Below, piece after piece: positions 39,094 to 51,133 of a stretch of 64,000 nucleotides of DNA. Position 1 is the stretch's first letter; the number at the start of each line of letters is the position of its first letter. The DNA comes from Lepidodermella squamata (Eukaryota > Gastrotricha): contig JBLDXI010000003.1 of NCBI GenBank assembly GCA_047495785.1, positions 3,348,001 to 3,412,000 of the forward strand, given 5' to 3'. A model generated the notes under the pieces. It was not told the DNA's origin. It did no database searches and worked only from the letters and a program-made list of their open reading frames with translations. The translations under genes and the position numbers were made by a program.

Positions 39094-39529
39094 TTGTTGA
39101 GGAGGTTTCGGTGGCGCGACTGGATTTTGCGGTGGCACCTGTTGTTGAGCAGGTTGCACTGGCGCAGGTTTATTAGTATCAGCCGCTCCGTTTTGAGGCT
39201 TCAACTCAACTATTGGGACTACCATCTCAGTGATCTCAGTCGGCTCATCACTTTCACTTTCAGACAGCTCGTTGGGATCTATAATTGTCGGTATCTCAAG
39301 ATTCAGAGGCTTCAGGTTAATACTGAGATCGTCGCCAGTTTGAATAACCGGCCGAGCTGCTGATGGAATTACTACGGGCGGCGCGGTGACATTGGTTGGA
39401 TTTTGACTCGATACTGAACATTTAAAAAAAAAAATCGTAAAATTTCAAGCTGCCTACAAGCTATTTATCATGAAATTTACCTGAACAGAATGCAGTTAAG
39501 AGACCGGCTAAAATAACATGACGTATCAT
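38282..39529 (-). CDS. cluster gene G: secreted polyglutamine basic protein
   Basis: Exons (minus strand) 39529-39481, 39413-38790 and 38661-38282 give 350 aa. Exon 1 encodes the signal peptide (about 1-17) and ends in phase 1 after 16 codons. Exon 2 encodes a Val/Ile/Pro and acidic region, a Gln tract (about 22 Gln), and the cassette QPPQVAPPRPPQ shared with gene E, then a region with scattered Cys. Exon 3 is Lys/Arg/Ser-rich and ends with KKKARRNLLKIFQKVGK and the tail KRPIIGVQD. Tail, cassette and exon order make E and G the closest pair in the cluster. No known domain. Function unknown; the C-terminal segment looks like a membrane-active amphipathic helix, which is inference. Confidence 0.83.
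38990..39110 (-). repeat. CAG/CAA repeat in gene G
   Basis: A mixed CAG/CAA run encodes the Gln tract of gene G. The flanking Pro/Arg cassette is nearly identical at DNA level to that of gene E (about 34165-34200). Confidence 0.9.
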
Positions 39530-40036
39530 TCTAGACGTTCATAGGCAATGAAAAATCTATGGAATCCGAAGTTTCATTACCGGCTCGTTTGTTGAAAAAA
39601 TAATTTCCGCGAATTTGTAGGTGTTGTTATGAATGATATTTTAGGCACGTGGACGGTTAAATCGCGCGATTGAAAAAAGTCCGATTGTCACTAGATTAAT
39701 AAGAGCATGAAAAATTTAAATGACACCATTCCTGGCAGAAAATAAGTTTGAAATTTTGCGTAAACAACGTGTCGGCGGTTAAATTGCAACTGTCCGCTGT
39801 TCACCTTTCTTGATTTCAGCTTGAAAGGCTTAAAAATGTGTTTTAATATAACCTAGTAGCCTTGGAGATAAGCTTTCCAGCGGTACCAAACATGAAGCAC
39901 TTTGAAATATGCCTGATTTTTTTTAAATTTAAAATTGCGTGTCTCTGAAATCTTTCAATTCCAAGCCAATCCGAATTCCACTTGATTTCCAAAACTAAAC
40001 TTTTCGGTGAAGCTGCAAGTTCATTTATTGAAAAAT
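39530..40036. other. gap at the cluster boundary
   Basis: 507 bases between gene G and the ankyrin gene, with nothing recognisable. The seven-gene cluster ends here. Confidence 0.55.
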
Positions 40037-43000
40037 TTATTCCATCATGTAGCCTTTACTCTGCAAAACAATCATAACATTTCGTTTCTGAGCAGCTTTC
40101 GCCCTTGCAAACGGCGTCCTGCCGTGTTTGTTCTTCGCTGTCGCCAAATCAGGGTGCTTATCAATCAAATAAGCCACAACGGCGGCTTGCCCGAAATAGG
40201 CAGCCAAGTGAATAGCCGTCGAGCCGGTCTCTGTATCCCGCACATAGACATCGGCCCCTCGCTCACGTAAAAATTCGACAATAGGCAGATGACCCCAAGC
40301 GGCGGCCATCATTAAAGGCGTTCGACCTAGTTCACCGCGATTTTCTATGTTTGCGTACTTGCGATCGACCAAAAACTGGGTCAAGAAGAAACGACCACGT
40401 GTAGCAGCTCGGTTCAACGCGGTGTCATTATTTTTGTTCTTTGCTTCTATCAAATCAGGTCGATGTTCGAGTAGCGCGGCTACGACATCATAATGCCCAT
40501 AGGCTGCGGCTAAATGAATAGGCATCGACTCCAGTTCGTGGCTATCCTTAGCGTAGACATTAGCATTGCACTCTTTGATGAGAAATTGAACGATTTGAAG
40601 GAAGCCGCGCATAGCGGCGTGTAGTAGAGGGGTGTTTCGGAAGTTGGAAATCTGACGGCTTTCGACGAGGAGAGGTCGACAGCCGGGCGGTATCGATTTG
40701 TTGAATAAGATCGTTTTAACTGTGCTCAAATCACCGATTCGAACTGCGTGATGCAGCCGCTCAGCTTCGATTGGTAGCTGAAAATTTTGAAAATGGAATA
40801 ATCGATTATTAAAATTGGTTCGATCTGTCCAACAATATTTTTGAGTGATATAATTCCCAGATCTAAGACTTTCCAAGCTTGTATCGGACTCCGCCTCATC
40901 GAATTTCATAACTCTGGGAAAACGGATTCGAAAAATAAGGCAATTGAATTCCTAGATTACCATAAATACCAAATTATTAGGCATTTTTTCCGTGGGATTT
41001 CAAGGGAAAATCGAAATCATCAAGAAAAACAGGTTCAGGTTTCACAATCATTCAAATTCATTCGAAAAAATTCGCAAAACCCCCTTTTCTCTTGCTAAAC
41101 GTCTATAGGTAAATTAAAAATAAAATGTGCAAAATGTAGGCAGAAAAAAATTAAAATTGAATTATTTACGAGGAAAATATTATTAAGGAGGAATTTTCAA
41201 TTACAAGAAACGTTACATAGCTTTTTTATATAGAATAAAAAAAATAAAAAAATACCCTTTCCCGTCGCCATAAATCGACTTGTATACTCCTTTTCCACGT
41301 AAATATCGACTCCTGGACTTCGCGACGTGGAAACAGCAGCCGAATATCGGACTCCGTTTTCAAAGCCAGTTCATCCGAAGTGAGACCATACTCTAAGGAA
41401 AATTTCATGTCAAACTCAGATCTCTCAGTTTACTAAAAAAAAATTACTTTGAATGACTTCACAAATCTCATCCTTTAAACTCTCCGGGATTATTTTCGAA
41501 TTTTTTATCGAATCCAGGCCGTGGTCCTTAATTACAAGAATTTGAAAAAATCTGAGACAAAATTCGATTATTACCTTTCCAGCTTTATTCGCGCGAAGAA
41601 GTGAAAGACTTCGAGGTGAATTCATCATGGCAGCTGCCGATAATTCCGAATCAAGACTTCTACTCGCAACATTCTCTCTAATACATTCCATTGCACTTGC
41701 CGTCGACAATGTCGGAGTCTTCCGCATCGGCTCAGTGGAGGGCGGTCTAGAATCCGCCGCTTCCGTCCAACTGTCCTTTTTCATCGGCGCCATTTCAGAA
41801 ATAACAGATTTCACCGAAACCGCCAGTTCGTTACCACTGAAATCAGCGCCTTTTTGAATGCCGACCACTGTGAAAGTCAACGGGTCTAGAATCGGCAAAC
41901 CGGCTAGAGACGATATTTTATGCTTGAAATACCCGTCATTCGACAACTGATTCACCTCCCCGACAACGCAAATCGGCTGTTTCGACCCGATTTTCGTTTG
42001 AAGAGCCATGATTTTCTGCCGTTCATTCAACTTGCCCTGGTGAAGTTCGAGGAATTCCAGTTTTTTGTAATTTATATACTCGGCAGCTTCGCGCGGCAGT
42101 TCGAAAAACGACACGCCTAATTTTTTGCAATAAATCCATCGAATGAACGGAATTTCCAGCGGCTTCTCGGCGCGGAAACTCGCCTCGAAATGAACGAGTA
42201 AATTCAGCGATTTCTTCGTCCGCTGTCCCATTGTGAATGACGAGAGGGTCATGAGGCCGAATCGCAGCTGGCTATGAGTCACCGGTAGTGCGAATAAAAA
42301 GCCGTAGCAGTCGAACCCGCCCGGGTCTTTCACCTTGCAAATCGATTGCGAGATATGCGGGCCTTTACTCAGGGTGGGTAGAACAAGGCCGGATAGAGCT
42401 TGTTGCTTCACGGGTTGGTTGCTGTTCCGCTTGTCGTAGACGAGCAGTTGTTGCATCATTTTGTTGTGCTTTGCCTCAGTGCCGGCGGTTTCACCACGAG
42501 AATTCCAGCCAGTTCCTGGTAGCTCGATGTAGTTTGAGCGGCGAAGTAGCGATTGGCTAGGGGTCTTCCTTTCATCAGTCTTTGGTGTAGTAGTACGGTG
42601 GGAAGGGTCGGCGGGGGCGGCAGTGGGCCCAGAGCTGGAGGCTGATTTGACCTTGGCTGTTGGGCTGACGGTGTTGGTTGAACTGGCGGAAAACGAGTTG
42701 TGAACAAAGAGTCCGGAAGTTTTGCGGCTATTAGCGCTGGTTTTGTCCGAAGAGGCTGGTGAAGGTACGAAGAATGAGGCTTGGCGGTAATAGTGGCCTG
42801 TTGTGGCGGTCGAGGCGACGTTATTTTCGTCAATGAAGCCACTGAAAAATTAATTGAAAAATTATTTTAAATGTCTCAAAAACTCGGTCAATTACCTGCT
42901 AGATTTAGAGCGAAAATATATTATGTTATTCATCTTAAAAAGCTGTACTCAATCTATATGGCTAAAAGCGTCCGATGCCTGTCCTATCGCTATGAAAATT

Positions 43001-44767
43001 TTCTGCTAATTAAGAGCTATTCAAAGCTTCGTTATTCGCGGCTCAGTACTCGCTATTTAACCTCATTGAGTCCGTCTTAAATTGAATTGAAAGTGAAGTG
43101 GAAAAGTGCGTCAAAGATTCTTTCACGGCGAATCATCAAGTAACGTAAAAACATAACTTATGACCGATGGTATAAGCCACATAGTGTGCTTATTTTAAGG
43201 CAAACCATTAGTTTTTATTATTGAAACTGATTTTCTCCGGCCACTAATAACTAATAAATTAATCATTACTAAAATTAATTGGGCCAGTTGGCGAGTTCTT
43301 ACAAAAACTCTCGTTTTGCATAAAGACTTAACGAGGAGAAATAGGATTGCGATAAAATAAGTTCGCCTGTTTCCTGGAAAGTCCTGGCAAGTTCCAAGTT
43401 CCAGCCAAGTTCCGAAAAGGTCCCATAGCCTCACTAAGGTCATAAGCACTAATTGAATGTCTTCATTGGGGGTATGGGGGAAGGTTTTTCTTGAACGTAT
43501 TTTGGGTATTTTGTGCTAACTTTGCTATTTTCGACCAATAAAGATAAGTTCAGACATCTTATCGATCACATTTATTGATTTTGCAAATCAGTTAATTCTC
43601 AGATTATCGGAAACAATTCACGAAAAATCTAAAATTCCTTGGTATTTGAACTGGAAAAGGAAATGTTAGACTTCCAATTCCCGAATGATTGGGTATTTCT
43701 CGAACTGCTGTGAAATTTCCCCAAAGCTCAAAGAAGGGCAGGTGGCTGAATTTTGACAAAGTAAATTGTTTATTCAAATTTTTGAAATTAATCGGGAAAT
43801 TTTCAAAAATTTGGCAAAAATTGATTTTTCGAAATTATAATCCGCTATAAGGCATCAAGAACCTTTTATCCAATAAGACGTCACTGCAATCCATCCTAAA
43901 AAAAACCCGAATTACTTTTTTTATAGGGTTATCCTGCAAGAATCATCCCTCATACAGGGCGTTCGCGTAATAATACTCTGCTAAAAATAGCTTTGCTACT
44001 TTTTGCATTCATTTTAGATTTTTTGTAGCTATTTTTAGCTCACCCAGAGTATTATTACGCGAACGCCCTGTACATAAATCCTATAATATCCTTATTTAAA
44101 TTCGAAGTTTAAATTAGAAAATTTTCGGCTTTTAGTTATTATTATTTGAGAGGTCGTCTACTATTTCGAGCACCAAGTTTATTCAGTGGACGCGAATTTT
44201 TCAATTTTCAATTTCAAAATACTCATCAGAATGAAATCATGAAAAAGTGAAAACTAACCTGGAGCTGTTAGTTGGCGATCGGTCGATTCCTGTTGCTTGT
44301 AAAATGTCTGTATTCTGGCGGCGGATGGCACTGATCGGCGGTTGCAGCCGCTGTTGGCCGTAGCCGGCGTCGGCGGCGCCGCCCAGTGCCCGCGCAGGTA
44401 CCGGTGGTGCGCCGCCTGCAGCGCCGCTATCCGACTGCGCTGGCCTGAACTGCCCGACGGTAAATGCGGCTGGTTGTTGATACTGATATACCCGGCTGTT
44501 GGCCTTCTTAGCGTCACCTGCCGGATCACGAGTATCTGCGAGAGAAGGACCTGCTCCTGTTGATAGGCGCCGGCTTCCATTTCGGCTTTTCGGCGTCGAT
44601 GCCTTACCGCTGCTCGTCGACTTATTACCGCCGCCCTCGGATGGCACAGAATTTCTGTAAACAACAGCAGCTATAGGCGCGACTTTGTGATAGCCGGCGA
44701 TAGCCAAATGGTGCTGTTGTTGTTGTTGATGTTTTGGCGGTTTTGTTGTTTGCAGTAAATCATCCAT
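40037..44767 (-). CDS. trypsin-like pseudo-protease with ankyrin repeats, copy 1
   Basis: Exons (minus strand) 44767-44259, 42841-41448, 41392-41256 and 40777-40037 give 926 aa. A 48-nt stretch at about 41575-41528 has GT-AG ends and may be a further in-frame intron. Residues 1 to about 290 are disordered (Gln/His, Pro, Ser). About 330-520 fold like a trypsin_2 domain by pattern: GFLFAL start, and SSLAGLPILD...VVGIQ at 480-499 where active proteases have G-x-S-G-x-P. Ala replaces the catalytic Ser. The His segment is also changed (GLMTLSSF instead of TAAH), so it should be inactive. A helical linker and about six ankyrin repeats follow. There is no signal peptide, so a cytosolic scaffold or sensor is inferred. 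Exon phases match the copy at 55-57.5 kb. Confidence 0.8.
42842..44258. other. intron 1 of pseudo-protease copy 1
   Basis: A 1.4 kb intron without coding-like ORFs. It contains the 116-bp palindromic element at 43955-44070. Confidence 0.65.
43953..44072. mobile_element. 116-bp palindromic MITE with TA target site
   Basis: CAGGGCGTTCGCGTAATAAT starts at 43955 and its complement ends at 44070, with TA on each side. The arms match over at least 26 bases (to ACTCTG), and a second arm pair GCTAAAAATAGC / GCTATTTTTAGC lies inside. CAGGG ends and TA flanks are typical of Tc1/mariner MITEs. Confidence 0.85.
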
Positions 44768-45362
44768 GTTTTTAGCGGGGTCGCGCCTCAAAAACCGCGC
44801 AATAATTTTTAATTAACACACCGCGTACATGTATCTGTGCGCGCGATTTTCACGCGCTTAATTTTAAAAATATAAAGCAAATTTCGCAACGTACACAGCT
44901 TTGACGATTACGTTGTTCTTATATAATATGCTGCTGCTTTTTTAATGGGCGATGAAGATGGTCGAGCGGCGGGCCATAAAAGTGCTGCAGAGTCTTTCAT
45001 GAAGTGGCGATGATGACGCATTCACCTTGACGATTTCACGTGAGTCTAAACGCGCGTAAACATTTATGAACTTGTGCGCGAGTCAATGGGCGCGGCCGAA
45101 AAGTCGCCGCACTTGATATAAACGATGCAATTTATTATAGCTTGTTTTCGCCATGTGTATGATTTAATTACCTTGCGGCCTTGGCTACTTCAAAAACATT
45201 TGCTTTTTTTAATGAGTGTAATAAAGGAAAAATCGTTCGAATATGAAGAGATAAAATGAAGAGGCCTTTTTTACGCTATTAATTGCTAAAAAAGACGCTT
45301 TTTGGGGTAACGTCTGAAATAGGAATATTTCTGGGAATTTTTTTTGAGTGACTTGGATGCAA
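44768..45362. other. intergenic, no gene seen
   Basis: Upstream region of pseudo-protease copy 1 and the gap towards the 177-bp transposon. No coding or RNA signal. Confidence 0.55.
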
Positions 45363-45557
45363 GTAAGAATTGGACGTGGCAGACCGTCATAACAGCAAAG
45401 ACCCTAAACAGCAAACGCGACATAACAGAAAATATTTCTACTTGCGACATAACAGCAGAAACACAATGCTCATTGGTAAGTTTTCGCTGTTTTGTCGCGA
45501 AATAAATAATTTGCTGTTTTGTCGCATTCGCTGTTTTGTCGCCGTACCGTAAGAATT
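45363..45557. mobile_element. 177-bp mini-transposon with 9-bp target duplication
   Basis: The element spans 45372-45548 and is flanked by GTAAGAATT at 45363-45371 and 45549-45557. It begins GGACGTGGC and, on the minus strand from the other end, GGTACGGCGAC. The subterminal motif GACA(A/T)AACAGC or shorter ACAGCA-type variants appears about four times at the left, and its inverse (GCTGTTTTGTCGC) three times at the right. Same architecture as the elements at 3192 and 36530, with a different motif. Confidence 0.8.
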
Positions 45558-46392
45558 CCATGTTTTATCACTCCATTTGCACTTTTCAAGTTACAGCAAT
45601 AGAAATATGGTTTTTCGATCATCAATTCGCGAAAATCCGCATGAGGCGAAGTTCATTGAATGGAGTGTGCATCAATTTAATGAGGAATCGAAGTATTTCA
45701 AGGAACAAATTTGCCCCCGGCGGCTTTTTGTAACCACCCTGTATCAATCTCAATTAAAAAAAATCAACCGTATTTTGTGTATCATTTGCGCTAATTTCCG
45801 AGTTGTACTTCAGCCTACAGAGCCGATATCGATTTCAATTATCGATTTCACAAATCAGTGATTGCTCCGATATCAGCTGTCATGATAGCCAAAATTGAAA
45901 AATTGTCTACATACCTGAGGGCATCAGGTTACTGAGTAAATTCGAAATCCGAGGGTCAGTTCCAAGACGCCATGATGGCGATAAAAAATAGATCGTACAA
46001 AGTGCTATTCGAATTATGAAATTGAATGTAAGACAACGAGACTCTTACTGTCAATTGAAAGAATCTGAGTCATTCGACATCGAAATGGAAGATTTGCCCC
46101 TTGAAATTCAATTGGTTTATTTTTAACCCCCTTAATTTGTTTTCCATAGATCTTTGCCATCACCTCCTTCGCACTCAATCAGCACAACAGGCATGTCTTG
46201 AATGGAACTCAAAAGGACGATGATGAAGGAGAATCTGAACCTTTGTTGAAAAGTCGTCCAAGTTTGAAAAATTGTCACTTACTTATTATCGATCTCAAAA
46301 TGCATTGAAACCACGATTGTTCACTTCTCTTGAAATGAAAACAAATATACAAGCTCGGACAACATATTTCCCATTTCGACGGACTTAAAGCT
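45558..46392. other. intergenic, no gene supported
   Basis: An 835-base gap. A plus-strand ORF at 45577-45861 has no recognisable domain and no clear splice partners, so it is not called. Confidence 0.5.
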
Positions 46393-48893
46393 CTAGACGT
46401 TGGTAAGGTTATACATATGTATCAAGTCAGAACAAGGTCTACTAAGAAATCCATGATCGTTATCGAGATCTCCGTGGTCTACCGCAAATTCGACACGATG
46501 GCTGTAGTACGGAGCCACACAATCTTCGATCATGTAAGTTTGCCCCAAGAATGACTCCATGTCATTCGGGACATTGACTTCAACGCCTTCGAAAATCGCC
46601 TTTTTAGTTGGAAAAATCCACTTAGCCATATACTGGTAGATAAAAAAGAAGAATCAGCTCCAAAGGCAATTTGAGAGCAAAAAACTAACCTTGAAATTAT
46701 CAAAACCTGTCTCGCTGACTTTGTAAAGTTTACCGGTCCGATTCGAGAAACGCGTTTCCATAATGTTGATATCGACAAACGGCCATCGCCATGGAACGCG
46801 GTAGGAACGAAGGGCAGGAACAGCTAATGAATTCTCGTCATTCAAATAACACTTCATCTTCGAATAAGTTTCATCGAAATACATCGAGTATTTCCCGTCA
46901 TAAATTTTCACAGCATCCATCATTTTTCGGGCGTAGTAATCGTCGGATTTCGCTGGGTTCGATCGCGGGATAACCGCTATGTCGTGATCGTCGTCCCACC
47001 TGTTGAGAAAAAGATGGCTGTGTCTGACCAAAATTAACCGGAGATTATTACGGAATCATGTGGCCACCATGTCGCCAGTAGCCGATCAAAGATCCAGAAT
47101 ATAACAGATGATCTGCTTCCTCTTCAATGCTTCTAACGGCTTCGTAGCAAGCTCGAAAAAGGCTGACAATTTCGCTCCTCTGCCTCTCCGTTACCTGAGG
47201 CACATTATTAGGCCAGCCTACGTTACGGCTCTGCGTGCGCTCCTATTGGCCGGCCATTTCGCGCACACTGTTACGCCGTAAGTGCGCGCTTGCACAACTA
47301 AATCAATTTTAACCCAAAAAATGTGCGCATTTCGCATCTATTTTATCAGATTTATGAAACATCATTTCAACCGGAAAAATCTCTATCTATGGATATGAAA
47401 TTTGCATGGTAGGTACGAAAAATAAGCAAATATGGCTAAGTTTAGGACATATTTGTAAGGCACGCTCACTCGCCCAAGTCGTGCGCACTGTTTTCAAAAA
47501 GTAACGTGAAATTTTTGTGTCGGTTTTTATGCCAGAATGAAGAGAATTTAATCCTCTAATCCTAAACGATTAAATATAGGGAAAAGGTTTTACGCGCACT
47601 GAAAAATTACCTCTAGCGAGCGCACCACCAACCAAAAATTATGCATGTAAAATGTTTCATTCTCAAATTTCAATCGTAACAAATCTAGGTATATTCGATC
47701 GATAGAGAATTCAATTTACTTCATTTTGATGTAAAAGCCGACGAGAAATTCATAGATTGCCCTTTGACTTAAGTTCAAAATGAGATGGCCAATAGGAGCG
47801 CGCGCGTAAATGTGCTTACCTGAGGCTCGAAGTAACACAAAGCTGGATCGTGCGGGTGCTTATCGCATGAGCGATTAACGCGTGACTTATAGTACCGGTC
47901 CACATCCTTGAAATCAAGGCTGAAGTGTACGAAGCTTTCGATCTCCTCGCATTTCACCAGTGCGTAATCGTATTTTTTGATACGAGTATTGTTTTTTGAC
48001 ACGAAAATCGCAGTTTCACACCATTTAGGATTAAAATCTAGCACGACTACGTCCATTAGCTGCTTCGGCACTTTTGCTGGAGATCCTTCGAAAACGACCT
48101 CTTCGAGTGGAAATATCAGATCTGACGGGTACTAACCCTAAACAGTTAGTTGCAGTGGATATCAAGGCAAGATTCATCTTACCCAGTAGTCAGCGGACGT
48201 CGGGTTCGCAATCTCTCGCAAACGGCCAGATTCTGTGTATCGATCTCGGAAAACTTGAATTTCCACATACGGCCAGCGCCACTTAACGCCTTCGATTGGC
48301 TCAGAATTATCTGGCAACGTGCCAAAGATTCGTATCCTGTAGGTTTCAGAGTCATAGTGGCAACCGTATCCCTCCAAACCCTTGGCCACTAGTTTGAAAT
48401 AAGCTGCGACACTCAACACTTGCTCCAATGTAGTTATATTATGGTTGAACACAGCTACTTTGATGGTATCGTGCCATCTAGGGCGGAAATCTCTACAAGT
48501 CAAGTAAATACAACTGATTTCTTCTTACGGCATAATTCGCTTGTTGTGGCGTAAATAGCCGAGTAAGGATTCTTTGTATAGACAATGAGATATTTTGAAC
48601 TGCTGTTCGATTTCAAATAAAACCTCTGAGGAGATTTTCCATACTTCCCTCAGCTTTGACATTGTGTTAGAACTCGATGCGATAACCCGCTCGAAAGTTT
48701 CAATATCTTCATTGCCTCGACGCTTGTCAGAAGTCTTCGCCGCTGGGGTGGAGTACATTTCCGAACGAATTCTCTGTGCTGATTGATGCTGGGTGACCAA
48801 GCAGTCGCGAATGGCGATGTAGATAATCAGAACGAAGCATATAAACCATGGTAACGGTTTGAAAGATAGTAAGCGACGGCGGGTAAAATTCAT
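46393..48893 (-). CDS. tandem LicD (fukutin-like) domain type II membrane protein
   Basis: Exons (minus strand) 48893-48529, 48492-48183, 48131-47820, 47194-47052, 46999-46690 and 46632-46393 give 559 aa. The N-terminus is basic, then a membrane anchor at about 13-28, fitting a type II Golgi/ER protein. Two LicD-family domains follow. The second is canonical: GSLIGYWRHGGHMIP then W378-D-D-D-H-D383, and PWRWPFVDI. LicD/fukutin proteins transfer phosphocholine or ribitol-phosphate-type groups to glycans. In the first domain the pattern is LLGYLRHNKRIMP then W128-H-D-T-I-K133, so the Asp triad is mostly lost while KWRWPYVEI is kept. The core exons of both domains are exactly 310 nt with equal phases, showing internal duplication. 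It could instead be two genes, but the phase-0 join CYFEPQ|VTERQ and the lack of a second start favour one. Confidence 0.8.
47195..47819. other. intron with inverted repeat between the LicD domains
   Basis: A 625-bp intron. GCGCTCCTATTGGCC at 47237-47251 is repeated inverted at 47787-47801, close to both intron ends, with GC-alternating flanks. It may be a transposon remnant; I found no target duplication. Confidence 0.5.
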
Positions 48894-49540
48894 TATTGCT
48901 ATGAACGGTTTGCAGAACGGTGATTATATACTATGATTTTTGCTTGATTGCAAACCGCATTGGGCTAATAAACAGCATTAGATACTTGTATACGGTCACA
49001 TCGCATTTCATACAGGGCTAATTAGTATCTCCGGCACTGGTTTCGTGGACAGCTGTGCTCATATATGCAGCATGCAAGTGCAAATATAACGACTAAGGTG
49101 CGAAAAATACTGCCTTACAATGTCTTATATAGGTAATAGCGATTTCAAGCTAAAAAAAAACCCACTATATTTCCTGCATCAAATTTATTCAATTTTTTAC
49201 TGAATTTTAACTTTCTCGATTTTTTCTCGTGAGTAGATTGGCGCATTTTCTGTATTTTCAAGCAAATAGCAAAAAGTGGGTTGACTCACAAAGGGACGAT
49301 TCTTGGATTCTTAGATGTCTTTTTCTGCTTTTTTTCGAACCTACTTTTCTTATAAACACCACTAAGCTTAAAAAATAACATACTGGCACTAAGCCAACTA
49401 TCTCCTTATACTAATTTACATTAATTTATTCATTTTTCTTAGTTTTTCGGCGCTTGTAAACCCGACAACCAGTTGGGATAAGCGCCTCTTAAACCCCATC
49501 CCCCCTTTCTCCTTCCCCCACCCCTCCTTTTTGGTGTGTT
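48894..49540. other. LicD gene 5' flank and LINE 5' region
   Basis: The first part is the promoter side of the LicD gene; the last few hundred bases probably belong to the LINE 5' UTR, ending in a C-rich tract at about 49497-49530. I cannot place the exact element start. Confidence 0.45.
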
Positions 49541-51133
49541 ATGTCTGAAGCACACCCTTCAAACCCCTCCATCTCCATCAAGGGTTCCCAGCTGCCTGGG
49601 GCAATCGGCGGGAGCGGTTCCACGCCAGCGAGCAGACAACAGTCACCGTCGAGGGCCTCGCAGCCATCACCAACCGGAGAACCAGCGACAAAGGTAATTA
49701 ACGGCGCAGGTACTACGGCAAAAAAGCCAGTAACCAACGAAGATCTTCGCCGTAAAACTCCAGGAACCATCACCAGGGGGAGGGCATCCTCGATGAGCCA
49801 AACTCCGAACTACGAACAGGAATCACGGGAAAGCGAAGATGCCAAGAAGGCGGCGCAAGCTGCCGCTCGCGCACGCGAAAAGTGCGTGGTAGTCATCGAC
49901 GACATTTCGCCCGATTTTAAAAATGACGGCGACATGATCACGGAACTCGACAGAGCAACTGACGGTAAGGTCAGAATTTCTAGACTGGTCGTCCTTGGCA
50001 TGGGAGGAGCCCGAATCACCTTTGAAACCCCCGAAATGGCATCTGATGCTATGATTCTTAAAGGCTGGGCGGAAGACGCCTTCGGGGGAGACATTCGAGT
50101 CCATCGCACGGAGAAATATTATGAATATTTCCCAGATGAAGCCAAGATGAACCAACGTAAACCAACGTCCAACGATGCTCGTAAAACAGCGCAGGCTGAA
50201 GGGCGAGCTGTCGAATGCACAGGGTTCCCCAGCACGATCTCAGCAGAAGCGATAAAGACGAAATGGGCCGAGAAGGTCGAAGACGTCGCAGTTACCCATG
50301 GTAAAGTATTTTGCTACATGAAAACAGTGGAGCTGGCGAAGCAATTAACCAAGGGAGATGGGTTACTTTTCAGCATATGCAGGATCAAAGGCAAGGAGTT
50401 GAAAGCTGTTCACCACCCCATCAGGTGCAACGCTTGTCAAAGCCACGATCATCTGACCAAGCACTGCCGATCAACCGTCAAAAAATGCGGATGGTGTGCC
50501 GGCGAGCATTACACCAGAGATTGCGAACTGAAGGACAAGCCGAGTGCTCGTAAATGCGCTAATTGCAACGGTCCACACTCGGCGAACTGGGGTGGTTGCA
50601 AGGCAGTCGTTAATGCAGTCAAACGTGACGAAGAGCGTGTTCTTTCCAAAATTGCCAAAATTCAAGGTAGAAAAGACACAGGAGCTCCTACTGACGAGGC
50701 GACGCCGCCGCTACAACCGACATTCATACCAGCTCCTCCACCAATAACTCCGGCCTGGCAAATCCAGCCCAAACAGATATTTCACAGCGACCGGCTAATG
50801 GAAGATATCGCCACGAAAATTGCCCCGCTTGTCGTCGAGAAGCTAAGGAGCCAGCTGCTAGGCGATCTTCACTCCAAGCTCCAGACACTTGCCGACGCAA
50901 TATCCCGCCTTGAGGTGAACTTTCGCACAATGTCAAATTTCCTAGCCACCATGCAGACGCCAGCACCCACACACGACGAGGCCGCAAGAGAGTGGGGCCA
51001 GATCACTTCAGGGGACTATGTTCGAAGCACGGATGTCCCAGCAGGTAAACCCAGTAAACCCGCGACGGCCAAGCACTTGAACAATCAAGGTAACAAATCG
51101 ACCCCTCCCGATAAGCCATCATGTGTTGGGTAG
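49541..51133 (+). CDS. LINE ORF1, Gag-like protein with zinc knuckles
   Basis: 530 aa without frameshift. The N-terminal third is Ser/Pro-rich. A middle domain (about 105-290) resembles the RRM/Gag core of Jockey-type ORF1 proteins. Three CCHC-type knuckles follow at about 296-348: C-x2-C-x4-H-x4-C, then C-x2-C-x4-H-x4-C, then C-x2-C-x4-H-x6-C. The C-terminal part may form a short coiled coil (about 440-475). It should bind element RNA and form the particle for reverse transcription. Its last 13 bases overlap ORF2. Confidence 0.88.
   Translation: MSEAHPSNPSISIKGSQLPGAIGGSGSTPASRQQSPSRASQPSPTGEPATKVINGAGTTAKKPVTNEDLRRKTPGTITRGRASSMSQTPNYEQESRESEDAKKAAQAAARAREKCVVVIDDISPDFKNDGDMITELDRATDGKVRISRLVVLGMGGARITFETPEMASDAMILKGWAEDAFGGDIRVHRTEKYYEYFPDEAKMNQRKPTSNDARKTAQAEGRAVECTGFPSTISAEAIKTKWAEKVEDVAVTHGKVFCYMKTVELAKQLTKGDGLLFSICRIKGKELKAVHHPIRCNACQSHDHLTKHCRSTVKKCGWCAGEHYTRDCELKDKPSARKCANCNGPHSANWGGCKAVVNAVKRDEERVLSKIAKIQGRKDTGAPTDEATPPLQPTFIPAPPPITPAWQIQPKQIFHSDRLMEDIATKIAPLVVEKLRSQLLGDLHSKLQTLADAISRLEVNFRTMSNFLATMQTPAPTHDEAAREWGQITSGDYVRSTDVPAGKPSKPATAKHLNNQGNKSTPPDKPSCVG

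Noticed and set aside
42456-42842. 128-aa minus ORF rich in Pro and Gln
   Set aside because: An alternative frame over pseudo-protease copy 1 exon 2. The adjacent frame is open from the acceptor at 42842 into the protease-like domain and joins exon 1 in phase.
45577-45861. Plus-strand 94-aa ORF
   Set aside because: No domain, no signal peptide and no coherent splice partners.
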